A DNA stretch of 39,047 nt from Chitinophagaceae bacterium. GTDB taxonomy: Bacteria; Bacteroidota; Bacteroidia; Chitinophagales; Chitinophagaceae. The notes under the pieces were generated by a model. It made no database searches. It saw only the letters and a list, made by a program, of their open reading frames with translations, and was not told the DNA's origin. A program made the translations under genes and the position numbers. This document shows, one piece after another, positions 6,725 to 16,186 of this stretch. The stretch is taken from positions 1-39,047 of the forward strand of contig CANFKE010000040.1 in the NCBI GenBank assembly GCA_947447465.1, read 5' to 3'. Each line of letters starts with the position of its first letter. Position 1 is the first letter of the stretch.

Positions 6725-8254
6725 ATGAAGCTATGGCACCTCATTATTACAGGCATCATCATTTCCTCTTGTGGCAATAAGCCTAAAGAGATACCTGCAT
6801 ATACTAAAGACTTTTGTTCTCAGATACATTTCAGTGATACTTCGGGGCTCGATAAAGAACTATCACCATTAAAAGACAGCATCAATACCGGCAGAACAGG
6901 AGTTTATGTATTGGAAGATGGTGGCAATGCCATGATGACAAGAGCATGGCTCAGTGAACATGCTACTAAAACATTAGATATACAATACTTCATATTCTCA
7001 ACAGACAATGTGGGGCTTATTGCTTGCGATTATATTGTGAGGGCTGCTGACAGAGGTGTAAAGGTGCGCATTCTTATTGACGACATACTGGTAGATGCCG
7101 GTCCTCATGAGTTGCTTACACTCGATTCACACCCCAATATAGAGATCAGGATATACAATCCGGGTGTCAATCTGGGTAAAAATATTGTTGGCAAAATAAA
7201 GAAGTTCACTACCGATTTCAAAGGTGCTAATCAGCGTATGCACAACAAGACCTTTGATGTAGATGGTAAAGTAGTAATAACAGGTGGCAGAAATATTGCC
7301 GATGAATATTTTGACTATGATCATGAATATAACTTCCGTGACAGGGATGTATTATTGATAGGAGGAGCAGTCAAAGACGTTCATACTTCTTTTGAGACCT
7401 TCTGGAACAGCGACCTGAGTGTACCGGTGACCAAACTAGTGGAAGACCCGGGCAATGATTTTAAAGATACTACTCGCTTCGAGCGATTGCACCAGTATGC
7501 CTGTAACCCCGACAATTTCTGGCCACAAGTAAGGGAGCAGATAAAAGCACTCCCCGATGCATTCAGGAACATAGAACGATCAGGCAAACTTGCATGGGTA
7601 GATAGCATTGCATTTGTAAGTGATATGCCAGGCAAGAACAATACCGGTGGTTTACATGGAGGAGGTAATACTACAGAGCAGCTGACAACACTGATACGCA
7701 ATGCAAAAAAGACAATAGACATACAATCGCCCTACCTCATCACTACCAATGAGGGTAAAAAATTATTTGCAGATGCCATAAGGCGTGGCGTAAAGATCCG
7801 CATCATGACCAACAGCCTAGCCTCTACTGATAACCTGCCCGCATTTGCCGGCTATCAGAAAGTACGCAAAGGACTACTGGATGCCGGTGTACATATTTTT
7901 GAATTCAGGCCCGATGCTAAAGAACGGTATGAGATCATGACAGGTGCTTTACAGCAAAAGATCAACTATACTCCCATCTTCGGACTACATGCAAAATCAA
8001 TGGTTGTTGACGGTGAAATAACTGTAATCGGCACTTTTAATCTCGACCCTCGCAGTGCCAACCTCAATTCAGAATGTGTTACGATCATCCACTCTGACAA
8101 AGTTGCAGCAGGTGTACTAAAGGGAATGGAAATTGAATTTAAACCTGAAAATTCATGGGAAACAACAAAGCAGTGTGATCCCGATGATGAAGCAGGAAAA
8201 TGGAAACAAATAAAGACGTTCACAAAGAAAGTGATCCCTAAAAAGATCTTATGA
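6725..8254 (+). CDS. Phospholipase D family lipoprotein (cardiolipin synthase-like)
   Basis: This 509-aa protein has a lipoprotein signal with lipobox SSC at residues 14-16. Two HKD catalytic motifs are intact: H173xK175xxxxD180 (HNKTFDVD) and H422xK424xxxxD429 (HAKSMVVD). Each is followed by the conserved GG/GTFN..D and SANLNSE elements. This two-motif layout is that of cardiolipin synthases and related phosphatidyltransferases or phospholipases, but the lipid anchor and the lack of N-terminal membrane helices place it in the envelope, more like the YmdC/ClsC group. Substrate is not determined. It is a single gene, convergent with the GNAT gene. Confidence 0.88.
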   Translation: MKLWHLIITGIIISSCGNKPKEIPAYTKDFCSQIHFSDTSGLDKELSPLKDSINTGRTGVYVLEDGGNAMMTRAWLSEHATKTLDIQYFIFSTDNVGLIACDYIVRAADRGVKVRILIDDILVDAGPHELLTLDSHPNIEIRIYNPGVNLGKNIVGKIKKFTTDFKGANQRMHNKTFDVDGKVVITGGRNIADEYFDYDHEYNFRDRDVLLIGGAVKDVHTSFETFWNSDLSVPVTKLVEDPGNDFKDTTRFERLHQYACNPDNFWPQVREQIKALPDAFRNIERSGKLAWVDSIAFVSDMPGKNNTGGLHGGGNTTEQLTTLIRNAKKTIDIQSPYLITTNEGKKLFADAIRRGVKIRIMTNSLASTDNLPAFAGYQKVRKGLLDAGVHIFEFRPDAKERYEIMTGALQQKINYTPIFGLHAKSMVVDGEITVIGTFNLDPRSANLNSECVTIIHSDKVAAGVLKGMEIEFKPENSWETTKQCDPDDEAGKWKQIKTFTKKVIPKKIL

Positions 8255-8329
8255 TCACACGTGAGCAAGTTATCTGATTCATATGGATCACGGCACCATT
8301 CAAAAGAACGATCATAACCATATGCCTGA

Positions 8330-8815
8330 TTACTCTACCCACTTCTCATAAAGAAGACGTGTTACCATGTAGCCTTCTTCTTCAAGAAACTGCCGCATCC
8401 TTACATTATTGACCATTGTAAATCTGGTGATTCGCTTTACTCCATCGCTGATGAACAAATGTTCGAGATGCTCATTGAGTTTACGATATATCCCCATTCG
8501 CCTGAAAGCTTCACCTACATAACCATCAGAAACATAAAGTTCCCTTCCTTCATATACCTCTGTCCGGCTATCATCCTGATCTTCTACATACCCAAACATA
8601 AAACCGGCCGGCACACCATCTGCATAGGCTACAAGGCATACTCCTTCGAACTCCTCCTGCATGCTGATGACATGCCGCATATACCCCTGCTGAATATCAG
8701 CCCATACCGCTGTTTTGTCAAACAAAATATATTCATGCTTGTGCAACTCATGCATAAAACGGTCTATCATTTCATATTCTTCTGCTATCCTTACTTGTCG
8801 TATGTCTATTTGCAT
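8330..8815 (-). CDS. GNAT family N-acetyltransferase
   Basis: This 161-aa protein shows the GNAT fold order. It has an N-terminal helical part with FMHELHKHEY, then VCLVAYADGVPAGFMFGYVE (strands around the substrate). The acetyl-CoA loop follows at about residues 108-120 (GEAFRRMGIYRKLNEHL, the R/QxxGxG/A-type motif), and the C-terminal MRQFLEEEGYMV is the usual final helix and strand. It transfers an acetyl group from acetyl-CoA to an unknown acceptor. ATG start; monocistronic. Confidence 0.88.
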   Translation of the reverse strand: MQIDIRQVRIAEEYEMIDRFMHELHKHEYILFDKTAVWADIQQGYMRHVISMQEEFEGVCLVAYADGVPAGFMFGYVEDQDDSRTEVYEGRELYVSDGYVGEAFRRMGIYRKLNEHLEHLFISDGVKRITRFTMVNNVRMRQFLEEEGYMVTRLLYEKWVE

Positions 8816-8886
8816 AACATTAATATATATTCAAAACGCAATAATCGCTATTTTTGTTTTCATCTCAAATAAACAAATTACCTTAC

Positions 8887-8894
8887 TACCTTTG
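8887..8894 (+). promoter_or_regulatory. Putative -7 box upstream of the LutA-like gene
   Basis: TACCTTTG matches TAnnTTTG and lies 63 bp before the TTG start of the LutA-like gene. A TTTTTG stretch at 8851-8856 is further upstream than the usual spacing, so only the -7 element is convincing. Confidence 0.45.
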
Positions 8895-8956
8895 TAAGTT
8901 CATAAAATAACCCGTATTATAGTACGGCATTTCATATAGTTACTTGAATTTCGACT

Positions 8957-9676
8957 TTGAAGATACAATTATTCATACCTTGTTTTGTTGACCAGCTTTA
9001 TCCTGAGACCGGGATGAACATGGTAAAAGTGTTGGAAAAACTGGGCTGCGATGTCAGCTACAATACTGCACAGACATGCTGCGGACAACCTGCTTTCAAT
9101 GCGGGTTACAAAGACGAAGCTAAGGCCGTAGCTCAGAAATTTCTGCAGGACTTCAAAGACCCGGCATACATAGTCAGCCCCAGTGGGTCATGCACCGGCT
9201 TTGCGCGCAACTATTACGACAAGATATTTGAGAACAGCTCAGATCAGCAGCTTTGCCGTCAGGTAAGTGGAAATATGTTCGAATTCACTGAGTTTCTTAC
9301 CAATATATTAAAGATCGAAGATGTTGGCGCTACATTGAATGGCAAGGCTACTTACCATGATGCATGTGGTGCGCTTCGCGAATGTAAAATAAAGGAAGGA
9401 CCAAGAAAACTGCTGAACAATGTAAACGGTCTTGAACTGATAGAGATGAAAGAGAGTGAGACATGCTGCGGATTTGGCGGGACCTTTGCTGTAAAATTCG
9501 AACCCATTTCTATAGGTATGGCTCAATCTAAAGTTAAGAACGCATTGGAAACAGGCGCTAAGTATATTATCACCACAGACGTTTCATGCATGATGCACAT
9601 GCAAGGCTATATAGACAGTAACAACTTACCTATACAGACCATGCACATTGCCGATGTATTGGCCAGTGGATGGTAA
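8957..9676 (+). CDS. LutA/YkgE-type Fe-S-binding (CCG-domain) protein
   Basis: This 239-aa protein has two cysteine-rich CCG domains. The first has IPCFVDQLYPE and TCCGQPAFNAGY at about residues 8-52. The second has YHDACGALRE and ETCCGFGGTFAVKF at about 132-180. This is the layout of LutA (lactate utilisation) and the small subunit of glycolate/heterodisulfide-type oxidoreductases, which bind a cubane or noncubane Fe-S cluster. No LutB or LutC gene is adjacent, so its partners must be elsewhere. TTG at 8957 is the first usable start, since an in-frame TGA lies 12 bp upstream, and it gives a normal N-terminus. Confidence 0.87.
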   Translation: MKIQLFIPCFVDQLYPETGMNMVKVLEKLGCDVSYNTAQTCCGQPAFNAGYKDEAKAVAQKFLQDFKDPAYIVSPSGSCTGFARNYYDKIFENSSDQQLCRQVSGNMFEFTEFLTNILKIEDVGATLNGKATYHDACGALRECKIKEGPRKLLNNVNGLELIEMKESETCCGFGGTFAVKFEPISIGMAQSKVKNALETGAKYIITTDVSCMMHMQGYIDSNNLPIQTMHIADVLASGW

Positions 9677-9703
9677 TGGTATAAACTAAAAAGTAACTGT
9701 TCA

Positions 9704-12244
9704 CTACCATTCGCTGTGACTAACATTTGGCTTGCGTGTAAATGTAGCGCCGCTCAGACCGAACCTTATACCTGAATTATGACCACGATTGCTGTCCCAC
9801 GATTGCACAAAATCGACTCTTAATATTCTCAGCAACTTCCACCCTATGTTATCAATTCCCACAAACGCTTCACTGTAATAATTCTTATCGCTGGCGTAGA
9901 ATGCATTTCCACCCACCAGTATGTACCACTGTAATTGCCTGAGCAATGGTATCTTATTGCTCAACAATCCATTCAGATGATATTCTACATGTGCCTCTCC
10001 GTAAAAAGGCTCCTTATTACTAAAATCATAGTATTGGGCAAACTGGTAGCTCTGCATATATGGACTCGCATATCCTATACCTCTGTTGCCATATAAGTGC
10101 ATAAGATCAGGTAGGGAAACATACTTGCTGTTAAGAAATCCACCTACCGCAAAATTGTAAGAAAAACGTCCGAACAATCTCAGAGAAACCTCATCCTGTA
10201 TTGCAAAACGCCATTTATCAAAATCGGTCTTACTGCTTAAAAAACCGGCTATACCCTTTTCATAACTCAATGACAGACGAGGCCATGAGCTACCATTGGG
10301 TACTTTATAATCAGGATACTGTGTGTAGGTAATACCCGGTTTGTAAGAGATCATACCATACAATATCATGGCATTGTGTTCTTCCCATGCTGTTGCTATA
10401 GCGGGCAGGTTGGCAGGCAAATTACTTTTGTAAGGAGCATCAACACTACTGAAATTATATTCGGTGGTATTAGCCATTGGCAACCTCTTTTGAAATGAAG
10501 CCTTAGCCAACCAGATCAATCCGTTACCATAATTCCTCCGGAGAAAAGCAGCACCTTCCCATCTTTCGTAGATGCGCAGATCATTTTCTTTGTAAAAAAG
10601 TGATGCATAGGTATTGAACCATTGCAACACAGGATTGTCGGGATTATACTGAAATACATACTTCCCTCCTTCTATACCACCCATCCACGATCGCCCCTTC
10701 CACTCCCTATCAGCTTGCGAATAATAGATGCGCCCTATAGTATTGAAATGGGTATTGCTGAATCCATACCGGGCAGCCATATCTGTTATGATATACTTAC
10801 CGGTGTCCAGCATATGACTCCAGTTGATCTTCGGCGCAATATTGAAGCCTTCGGCTGCGTTGAAGTTGACCATATTATCTTCACTCAGACCCAGCAGTAA
10901 TGAATTAGTAGTATATACATTCCTATAAGCTTTACTTCTATAGGAATATCCCGATATTAATAATCCGAAGGGGGACACTTTATTACCTTTTCTACGGATC
11001 GAATCGATCCTCACAGGGTCCTCTACTACCTTTCTGATACTATCTTTAACTACAAAATCTTTCTTCTCATCTGCTTCAAGTGGTATAGGCCGGCTCTCTG
11101 CCCAATATGCGGTATCCTTTTTATTAGCAACCTTATCATATGAGCTGGTAACCTTTTTATTGAACATCGTATCTGCAATAGGCTCATTGATCTTTTGCCT
11201 GTTATATACCGTAACTGCACTACCAATTATATCGAAACCAAATATTTTGAGGGTAATATACACTACCTGACTTTTTATGACCCAGGTATCATCTTTATAA
11301 GGCAGATATAACTGATCTACCTTCATAGTATCCAGCTTGTCTAACCCCGATTCTTTAGTTAGTGTAAGGTTGATACTATGTATCGCCCATTCTTTATCTG
11401 TAATGTAAATATATCCGTTGAAACAGGGTTCATACGCTCTCTTTTGTGTTACCCTTATCTTAAATACGGTATGATCCTGCTCCTGAAACTGCCCTTCAAA
11501 TCTGTACTTATAATAATTAAGGGCAAGATCATTGACCGGAGAGATATATCCTCTTGAAGACCGACCAAACAAACTGACATTGTTATCATAGAAGGAAATG
11601 ACGGAAGGAAACTGAGAAAAGCCTACACCGCCCGGATTACCACTTTCTCTCACAGAATGAATGATGGTCCTCTCTTTTTCATCCTGTACATAATAATCAG
11701 CATCCTCTTCCAACAGATACAAGATTCCTTTGCCCGTGCTATCTGCACCTATCTCCTGAGCATTGATCTTTTGCCCCATCACTTTCTTCGGCATTTGCCT
11801 TGAGCGACCTATACACTTCAAGTACATATTAGTTTGGAAAGACTTGATCTGATCGGCATGAAACTTCCTTCTCTTTATGGCTTCGCGCATGATAGCGTAT
11901 GCAGGATCTTCCGCATTTGCTTTGATCACGGCCTCCTTCATTTCCAAACCTTGTGTAGCCAGCACAAAATTATGAACAAGCGTTTCATCACCTTTTATCG
12001 TTACGCTGTACTTAGCTTGTTTAAATCCCACATACTGACAAATTACAGTAAATAGTCCCGGTCCTATATTTAATTCATAGTCCCCACCTGCATTAGCATT
12101 GGTCCCTATCGTAGTACCTTCTACATATATGGTCGCATAAGATAGTGGTTCGCCCTTGCTATCTGTAGCCTTCCCTTTAATGACTCCTGCAAAAATGCTG
12201 TGGGCGACCAGTAAAAATAAGAATGTAAGTAAAATGTTTTTCAT
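9704..12244 (-). CDS. DUF5686 outer-membrane protein with carboxypeptidase-like regulatory domain
   Basis: The ATG at 12244 gives an 846-aa protein with a signal peptide (MKNILLTFLFLLVAHSIFA). A longer in-frame version starting at 12286 would bury that signal. Residues about 20-100 are a carboxypeptidase-regulatory-like beta-sandwich (GVIKGKATDSKGEPLSYATI). The rest matches DUF5686: a periplasmic part with KRRKFHADQIKSFQTNMYLK, then a long aromatic-rich C-terminal region that looks like an outer-membrane beta-barrel. Function is unknown; relatives are common in Bacteroidota as single genes. It is separated by 121 bp from the kinase gene upstream on the same strand. Confidence 0.85.
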   Translation of the reverse strand: MKNILLTFLFLLVAHSIFAGVIKGKATDSKGEPLSYATIYVEGTTIGTNANAGGDYELNIGPGLFTVICQYVGFKQAKYSVTIKGDETLVHNFVLATQGLEMKEAVIKANAEDPAYAIMREAIKRRKFHADQIKSFQTNMYLKCIGRSRQMPKKVMGQKINAQEIGADSTGKGILYLLEEDADYYVQDEKERTIIHSVRESGNPGGVGFSQFPSVISFYDNNVSLFGRSSRGYISPVNDLALNYYKYRFEGQFQEQDHTVFKIRVTQKRAYEPCFNGYIYITDKEWAIHSINLTLTKESGLDKLDTMKVDQLYLPYKDDTWVIKSQVVYITLKIFGFDIIGSAVTVYNRQKINEPIADTMFNKKVTSSYDKVANKKDTAYWAESRPIPLEADEKKDFVVKDSIRKVVEDPVRIDSIRRKGNKVSPFGLLISGYSYRSKAYRNVYTTNSLLLGLSEDNMVNFNAAEGFNIAPKINWSHMLDTGKYIITDMAARYGFSNTHFNTIGRIYYSQADREWKGRSWMGGIEGGKYVFQYNPDNPVLQWFNTYASLFYKENDLRIYERWEGAAFLRRNYGNGLIWLAKASFQKRLPMANTTEYNFSSVDAPYKSNLPANLPAIATAWEEHNAMILYGMISYKPGITYTQYPDYKVPNGSSWPRLSLSYEKGIAGFLSSKTDFDKWRFAIQDEVSLRLFGRFSYNFAVGGFLNSKYVSLPDLMHLYGNRGIGYASPYMQSYQFAQYYDFSNKEPFYGEAHVEYHLNGLLSNKIPLLRQLQWYILVGGNAFYASDKNYYSEAFVGIDNIGWKLLRILRVDFVQSWDSNRGHNSGIRFGLSGATFTRKPNVSHSEW

Positions 12245-12365
12245 GCTATAGTAAGTGCCGGAAAGTAGTGCAATATGAATATACAAGAATAAGCAATACT
12301 ATATCGTCTGCAACCGTGAAAATGTTACAGCGATCTCAAAATATTATCCGAATTGATTTTTATTA

Positions 12366-13001
12366 TCAGAACAGACCGAATAATTGTGCATCTATACGAC
12401 GCACTACATCAGCAAAATCTTCTTCCTTTTCGGCAAAGTTGCAGTTATTGACATCGATCACCAGCAATGGACCATCGTCATAACTATCTATCCACTTGTT
12501 ATAGTTCTCGTTCAATCTTTTCAGATAATCAAGCCTTATGTTCTCTTCATATTCTCTGCCACGCTTCTGGATCTGATCGACAAGTGTAGGAATTGACGTT
12601 TTCAGATATATAAGCAGATCAGGTGGTTGGATCAGAGTTTTTAAATTCTGAAAGAAAGAGGTATAATTCTCGTAATCACGCTTGGTCATCAAACCCATGT
12701 CAAACAGATTGGGAGCAAATATATACGCATCCTCATATATCGTGCGGTCTTGTATGACTGTGTCCTTTCCACTACGAATATCAATAAGGTGCTTGATACG
12801 ATTATTCAAAAAGTATATCTGCAGATTGAATGACCAACGATGCATATCCTCATAAAAATCTATGAGGTAGGGATTGTGTTCTACATCCTCAAAATGAGGC
12901 TCCCATTTATAGTGCTTCGCCAACATGGCGGTAAGCGTTGTTTTACCGGACCCGATATTTCCGGCCACAGCTATATGCTTGGGAGTAACTTTATGAGGCA
13001 T
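12366..13001 (-). CDS. Deoxynucleoside kinase
   Basis: This 211-aa protein has a Walker A P-loop GNIGSGKTT at about residues 14-22. The substrate-binding FEDVEHNPYL and the QDRTIYEDAYIFA segment (DRS/ERS-like motif) follow, with a lid region rich in Arg (QKRGREYEENIRLDYL). This is the deoxyadenosine/deoxyguanosine kinase family. It phosphorylates purine deoxynucleosides for the salvage pathway in the cytoplasm. Length is normal. It follows trpS on the same strand after a terminator-like hairpin, so it probably has its own promoter. Confidence 0.9.
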   Translation of the reverse strand: MPHKVTPKHIAVAGNIGSGKTTLTAMLAKHYKWEPHFEDVEHNPYLIDFYEDMHRWSFNLQIYFLNNRIKHLIDIRSGKDTVIQDRTIYEDAYIFAPNLFDMGLMTKRDYENYTSFFQNLKTLIQPPDLLIYLKTSIPTLVDQIQKRGREYEENIRLDYLKRLNENYNKWIDSYDDGPLLVIDVNNCNFAEKEEDFADVVRRIDAQLFGLF

Positions 13002-13025
13002 TGTATGAAAAGTATAATATTTAAA

Positions 13026-13051
13026 GTAAAAAAGTTCACCCTTACGTGAAC
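13026..13051 (-). terminator. Terminator-like hairpin after trpS
   Basis: Read on the minus strand, a 6-bp stem GTTCAC / GTGAAC with a 6-base loop is followed by TTTTTTAC. It lies between the trpS stop and the deoxynucleoside kinase start. A second weak hairpin (AACTAAT / ATTAGTT) is at 13069-13086. Confidence 0.5.
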
Positions 13052-13135
13052 CACATTGTGGTAAAACTAACTAATTCGCATTAGTTTTCGTAACATATCC
13101 ATTCAAAACATTGAAAAATAATATGTTACACAAAA

Positions 13136-14131
13136 TTAATAGTTGATACCTATCAACTTTCTTGCTCCTTTTATGGTCTCCGATGCACTGGCTCGTGCCT
13201 TATCGGCACCCATTTTCAATATTTTCCTCAACCCTTCTTCATCTTTATTGAGCTCTGCAGCACGTTCCCTTATCGGGGAGATATAAGCCACCATATCTTC
13301 TGCCAGTTGCTTTTTCATATCGCCGTAACGAACATTACAATTATTATAGGCACTTCTGAATGTTGAGGCCACTTCCGGAGCAGACACAGCGTTCATCAAT
13401 GCAAATAGATTTTGTATATAATCTGGCATTTGCATATTAGGTTCCGTAGGACCCTGATCTGTTTTGGCCTTCATTATCTTTTTACGGATAGTATCATTAT
13501 CATCATTTAAGAATATGGTCGAATTCACATTCTCACTCTTACTCATCTTTCCATTCCCATCCAGGCTCATTATCTTCACGGTCTCCTCGCTGAACCTGAA
13601 TACTTGCGGTTCAGGAAAAAACTCCCCATATCTATTGTTAAAACGGTTAGCGAAATTACGGGCCATCTCCAAGTGCTGTTCCTGATCTTTACCAACAGGC
13701 ACTTTCACTGCTTTATGGATCAATATGTCAGCAGTCATCAATACAGGGTAAGTCAATAAACCGGCATTTACATTATCTGGATGCTGACGCACCTTATCCT
13801 TGAAAGTAGGCACTTTTTCCAACTCACCTTTGTAGGCAAGCATATTGAGCATAAGATATAATTCTGGTATCTCAGGAATATCGCTCTGCACATAAAGTGC
13901 TACTTTTTCCGGATCAAGGCCACTGGCAATATTCTCTGCAAGAACTCTGTAAACACTCGATTTCAATTCCTTCGGATCAGGGTGTGTGGTAAGCGCATGA
14001 TAATCTGCAACAAAAAAATAGCAATTGTAGGTATCCTGCATTTTTACATAATTCTGCATGGCACCAAAATAATTACCCAAATGTAAATGTCCGGTAGAGC
14101 GGATCCCGCTCACTACAATTTCCTTACTCAT
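13136..14131 (-). CDS. trpS: Tryptophanyl-tRNA synthetase
   Basis: This 331-aa protein is a class I aminoacyl-tRNA synthetase. The HIGH-like motif is TGHLHLGN (about residues 13-20) and the KMSKS loop is GKMSKSE (about 194-200). The PVGKDQEQHLEMARNFANRFN segment is the tryptophan/ATP pocket signature of bacterial TrpRS. It charges tRNA-Trp in the cytoplasm. All catalytic landmarks are present and the length is typical. The protein ends with the usual ARKLIGI-type tail. Confidence 0.96.
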   Translation of the reverse strand: MSKEIVVSGIRSTGHLHLGNYFGAMQNYVKMQDTYNCYFFVADYHALTTHPDPKELKSSVYRVLAENIASGLDPEKVALYVQSDIPEIPELYLMLNMLAYKGELEKVPTFKDKVRQHPDNVNAGLLTYPVLMTADILIHKAVKVPVGKDQEQHLEMARNFANRFNNRYGEFFPEPQVFRFSEETVKIMSLDGNGKMSKSENVNSTIFLNDDNDTIRKKIMKAKTDQGPTEPNMQMPDYIQNLFALMNAVSAPEVASTFRSAYNNCNVRYGDMKKQLAEDMVAYISPIRERAAELNKDEEGLRKILKMGADKARASASETIKGARKLIGINY

Positions 14132-14138
14132 AAGGCTG

Positions 14139-14146
14139 CAAAGATA
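14139..14146 (-). promoter_or_regulatory. Putative -7 box for trpS with almost no leader
   Basis: On the minus strand TATCTTTG matches TAnnTTTG and ends 7 bases before the trpS ATG. If used, transcription would begin at or within a base or two of the start codon, giving a leaderless or near-leaderless mRNA. No -33 TTG is clear. Confidence 0.45.
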
Positions 14147-14224
14147 GGTAAAGGGTTAAAAGGATAAAAGCTTTATTAGCTTTATAAAGGAAATGAACAA
14201 TAAGTCATCTGGCAATATCAATTA

Positions 14225-14419
14225 TTATCTTCTCAACTCCCTGATGATACGTCTGGTTCGTTTATCTTCTCTTGCGTTCTGCAAACTGATAACGGCCCAC
14301 ACCGCTGCAGGTATCCAACCGATAAGTATTGCCTGCAATAGCAAACAGATAATACCCGTTATGATCTTACCTCGTAAGAAAAAAGATAAAGCAGGAAACA
14401 GAATGGCGATGAGTGTCAT
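14225..14419 (-). CDS. Pmp3/YqaE-like small membrane protein
   Basis: This 64-aa protein has two membrane segments: IAILFPALSFFLRGK, and IICLLLQAILIGWIPAAVWAVI continuing without a long loop. The GWIPAAVWAV turn is characteristic of the YqaE/Pmp3 family. The charged C-terminal tail (NAREDKRTRRIIRELRR) is longer and more basic than in most members. Family members affect membrane potential and stress tolerance. It stands alone between trpS and a divergent small membrane gene. Confidence 0.65.
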   Translation of the reverse strand: MTLIAILFPALSFFLRGKIITGIICLLLQAILIGWIPAAVWAVISLQNAREDKRTRRIIRELRR

Positions 14420-14527
14420 GTGCTTACAAATTTATTGATTTCCGGCCAATGACTTATATCATATCATTATCTGCAAAAGAAATTTTATATTGGACATGTA
14501 TAAAGCATTTAATCTAAACCAGGTGGT

Positions 14528-14860
14528 ATGTCCGAACAGAAAGAAAATTCATTGACCGAGCTTACTATGGAGCTATTTGCCCGTGGCCTTACCAGAAAAG
14601 AAGTAGAAGATGAACTTACGCAAAAAGGTCATGAAGAGTTTTATATCAAAAAGATAATTGATGAATATCTCAAATTACGAAATGCTAAGAAACGGACTGT
14701 TGGCATGGCACTGATCATGGCAGGTGCGCTCTGTTGTTTCGCCAGCTTCTTACTCACTATAACTTCTGCTTCAATGACCGAAAGTTCATGGGGGCTTTTC
14801 GGTCTTACAAGTGTCGGCGTAGGCCTTGTCTTTGCAGGGCTCATGTATATTTTTGCCTGA
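14528..14860 (+). CDS. Small two-helix membrane protein of unknown function
   Basis: This 110-aa protein has a soluble helical N-terminus (residues 1-55; FARGLTRKEVEDELTQKG reads like a short helix-turn-helix or stalk). Two membrane spans follow (MALIMAGALCCFASFLLTI and GLFGLTSVGVGLVFAGLMYIF). I do not recognise the family. ATG start. It sits on the opposite strand from its left neighbour and 130 bp before the T9SS cargo gene. Confidence 0.65.
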   Translation: MSEQKENSLTELTMELFARGLTRKEVEDELTQKGHEEFYIKKIIDEYLKLRNAKKRTVGMALIMAGALCCFASFLLTITSASMTESSWGLFGLTSVGVGLVFAGLMYIFA

Positions 14861-14990
14861 TAAATAATGCCGGAATCTTACTAACTAATTGACAGTTAAT
14901 GCTATAGTGTTTTAACGTAAAATTAAGCCTCAAGGAGTATCTGTGTTCATAACTTTACTGCTCACTTAAATCCATTTAAACAGTAAAAAA

Positions 14991-16094
14991 ATGAAAAGAT
15001 TTTTCCTTTTTGCTATCGCCACGTCTGTAGCTCTATCGACTTCTGCTCAACTTGCAAAGTCCTCTCTTACATCAGTAAGCCCTGTCCGCACGCTTACCAA
15101 TGGCGGCTTTATCCCGTCAGCCAAAACAACAGCGATCGGTGACATCGACACCTCTGGCCACATCTTCAGCACAGATACGCTTGCAGTTTATTACGCAGGT
15201 ATAACAGGTGTTGACAGTGGTTACCTCACTGGCATCAATGCGTATGGAACAAAAGGATATGCTGAACGTTTTTCCTTCAGCGGAGGAGATAGTTCTGTAT
15301 CTGTTCTGGGTCTGCTCACCCAGTTTACAGGAACTGTAAATCCCGCAACAACTAAAACCGTATCCTTCAATGCATGGAGCGTTGCAGCAAAATCAACAGC
15401 ATCAGGCGCAGTAAGCGGCCATCTGTTCAATAGTGGTTTACCGGGAACTTCTCTTGCTGCGCTTAGCGTACCACTTACACAATTGGGCATATCTACTACT
15501 GGTGGAGGTGATACCATCAAAGCATTCATGTTCCCGAGTCCAACTGCTTATGTACCTCGTTTCTTCATTGGTTACACTATCAACTATTCACCTACTGCCT
15601 TTGGTGGTGACACAATTGCCGTATTGTCTAATCTTGATGGTGAAAGACACTATACTTATGGATATACATCAGGTGCAGACACCATCATTAACAACGTAAA
15701 TGCTACAATGTATGCTGATGGCACATGGCACGATAACGCAAGAGAAGCTTTCGGTCAATTCGTTGACTTCGCTTTCTACCCTATTTTCAAGATCGGAGCA
15801 GCAATTGTAAATGTAAATGGCATCACTAAAAATGATCTGACAATTTTCGGAAACTACCCTAATCCGGCAGTCAATGCAACTAACATTAAGTTTGCTGTGG
15901 CTAAACCTACTGATGTAACTATCTCTATAACCGACATGTCAGGTAAAGTCGTAGCATCAACATCTCAGAAATTCAATTCAGGTACACAAGTTGTGGAAAT
16001 GAATACGTCTTCACTACCAACCGGTGAATATATCTACCTTGTTCGTACCGCAGAAGGTGATGGTATGGCCGCTAAGATGACTATTATCAAATAA
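14991..16094 (+). CDS. T9SS type A sorting domain-containing secreted protein
   Basis: This 367-aa protein has a signal peptide (MKRFFLFAIATSVALSTSAQ). Its beta-rich middle matches no enzyme I recognise, and the C-terminal type A sorting tail runs from about residue 286 (GNYPNPAVNATNIKF, SITDMSGKVV, LPTGEYIYLVRT, MTIIK). The tail directs export through the type IX secretion system and attachment to the cell surface. It is monocistronic and closed by a strong bidirectional terminator. It shares the sorting-tail type with the giant protein downstream, so both depend on the same secretion machine. Confidence 0.85.
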   Translation: MKRFFLFAIATSVALSTSAQLAKSSLTSVSPVRTLTNGGFIPSAKTTAIGDIDTSGHIFSTDTLAVYYAGITGVDSGYLTGINAYGTKGYAERFSFSGGDSSVSVLGLLTQFTGTVNPATTKTVSFNAWSVAAKSTASGAVSGHLFNSGLPGTSLAALSVPLTQLGISTTGGGDTIKAFMFPSPTAYVPRFFIGYTINYSPTAFGGDTIAVLSNLDGERHYTYGYTSGADTIINNVNATMYADGTWHDNAREAFGQFVDFAFYPIFKIGAAIVNVNGITKNDLTIFGNYPNPAVNATNIKFAVAKPTDVTISITDMSGKVVASTSQKFNSGTQVVEMNTSSLPTGEYIYLVRTAEGDGMAAKMTIIK

Positions 16095-16114
16095 TCATTC
16101 TCCGCTTTATTAAT

Positions 16115-16150
16115 AAAAATAGGATGCTCCGGCCGGAGCATCCTATTTTT
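16115..16150. terminator. Bidirectional rho-independent terminator
   Basis: A perfect inverted repeat (AAAAATAGGATGCTCCGG and its complement) gives a stem of up to 16 bp with a GGCC loop. It has A-runs on the left and T-runs on the right, so it can end both the T9SS cargo gene (plus) and the RsmB-like gene (minus). Confidence 0.85.
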
Positions 16151-16186
16151 TATTTTCGAAGGTGATCACCTGTTACTATGGTATCT

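Noticed and set aside
12245..12286. Longer start for the DUF5686 protein
   Set aside because: It would place 14 residues before the signal peptide; the ATG at 12244 begins the signal directly.
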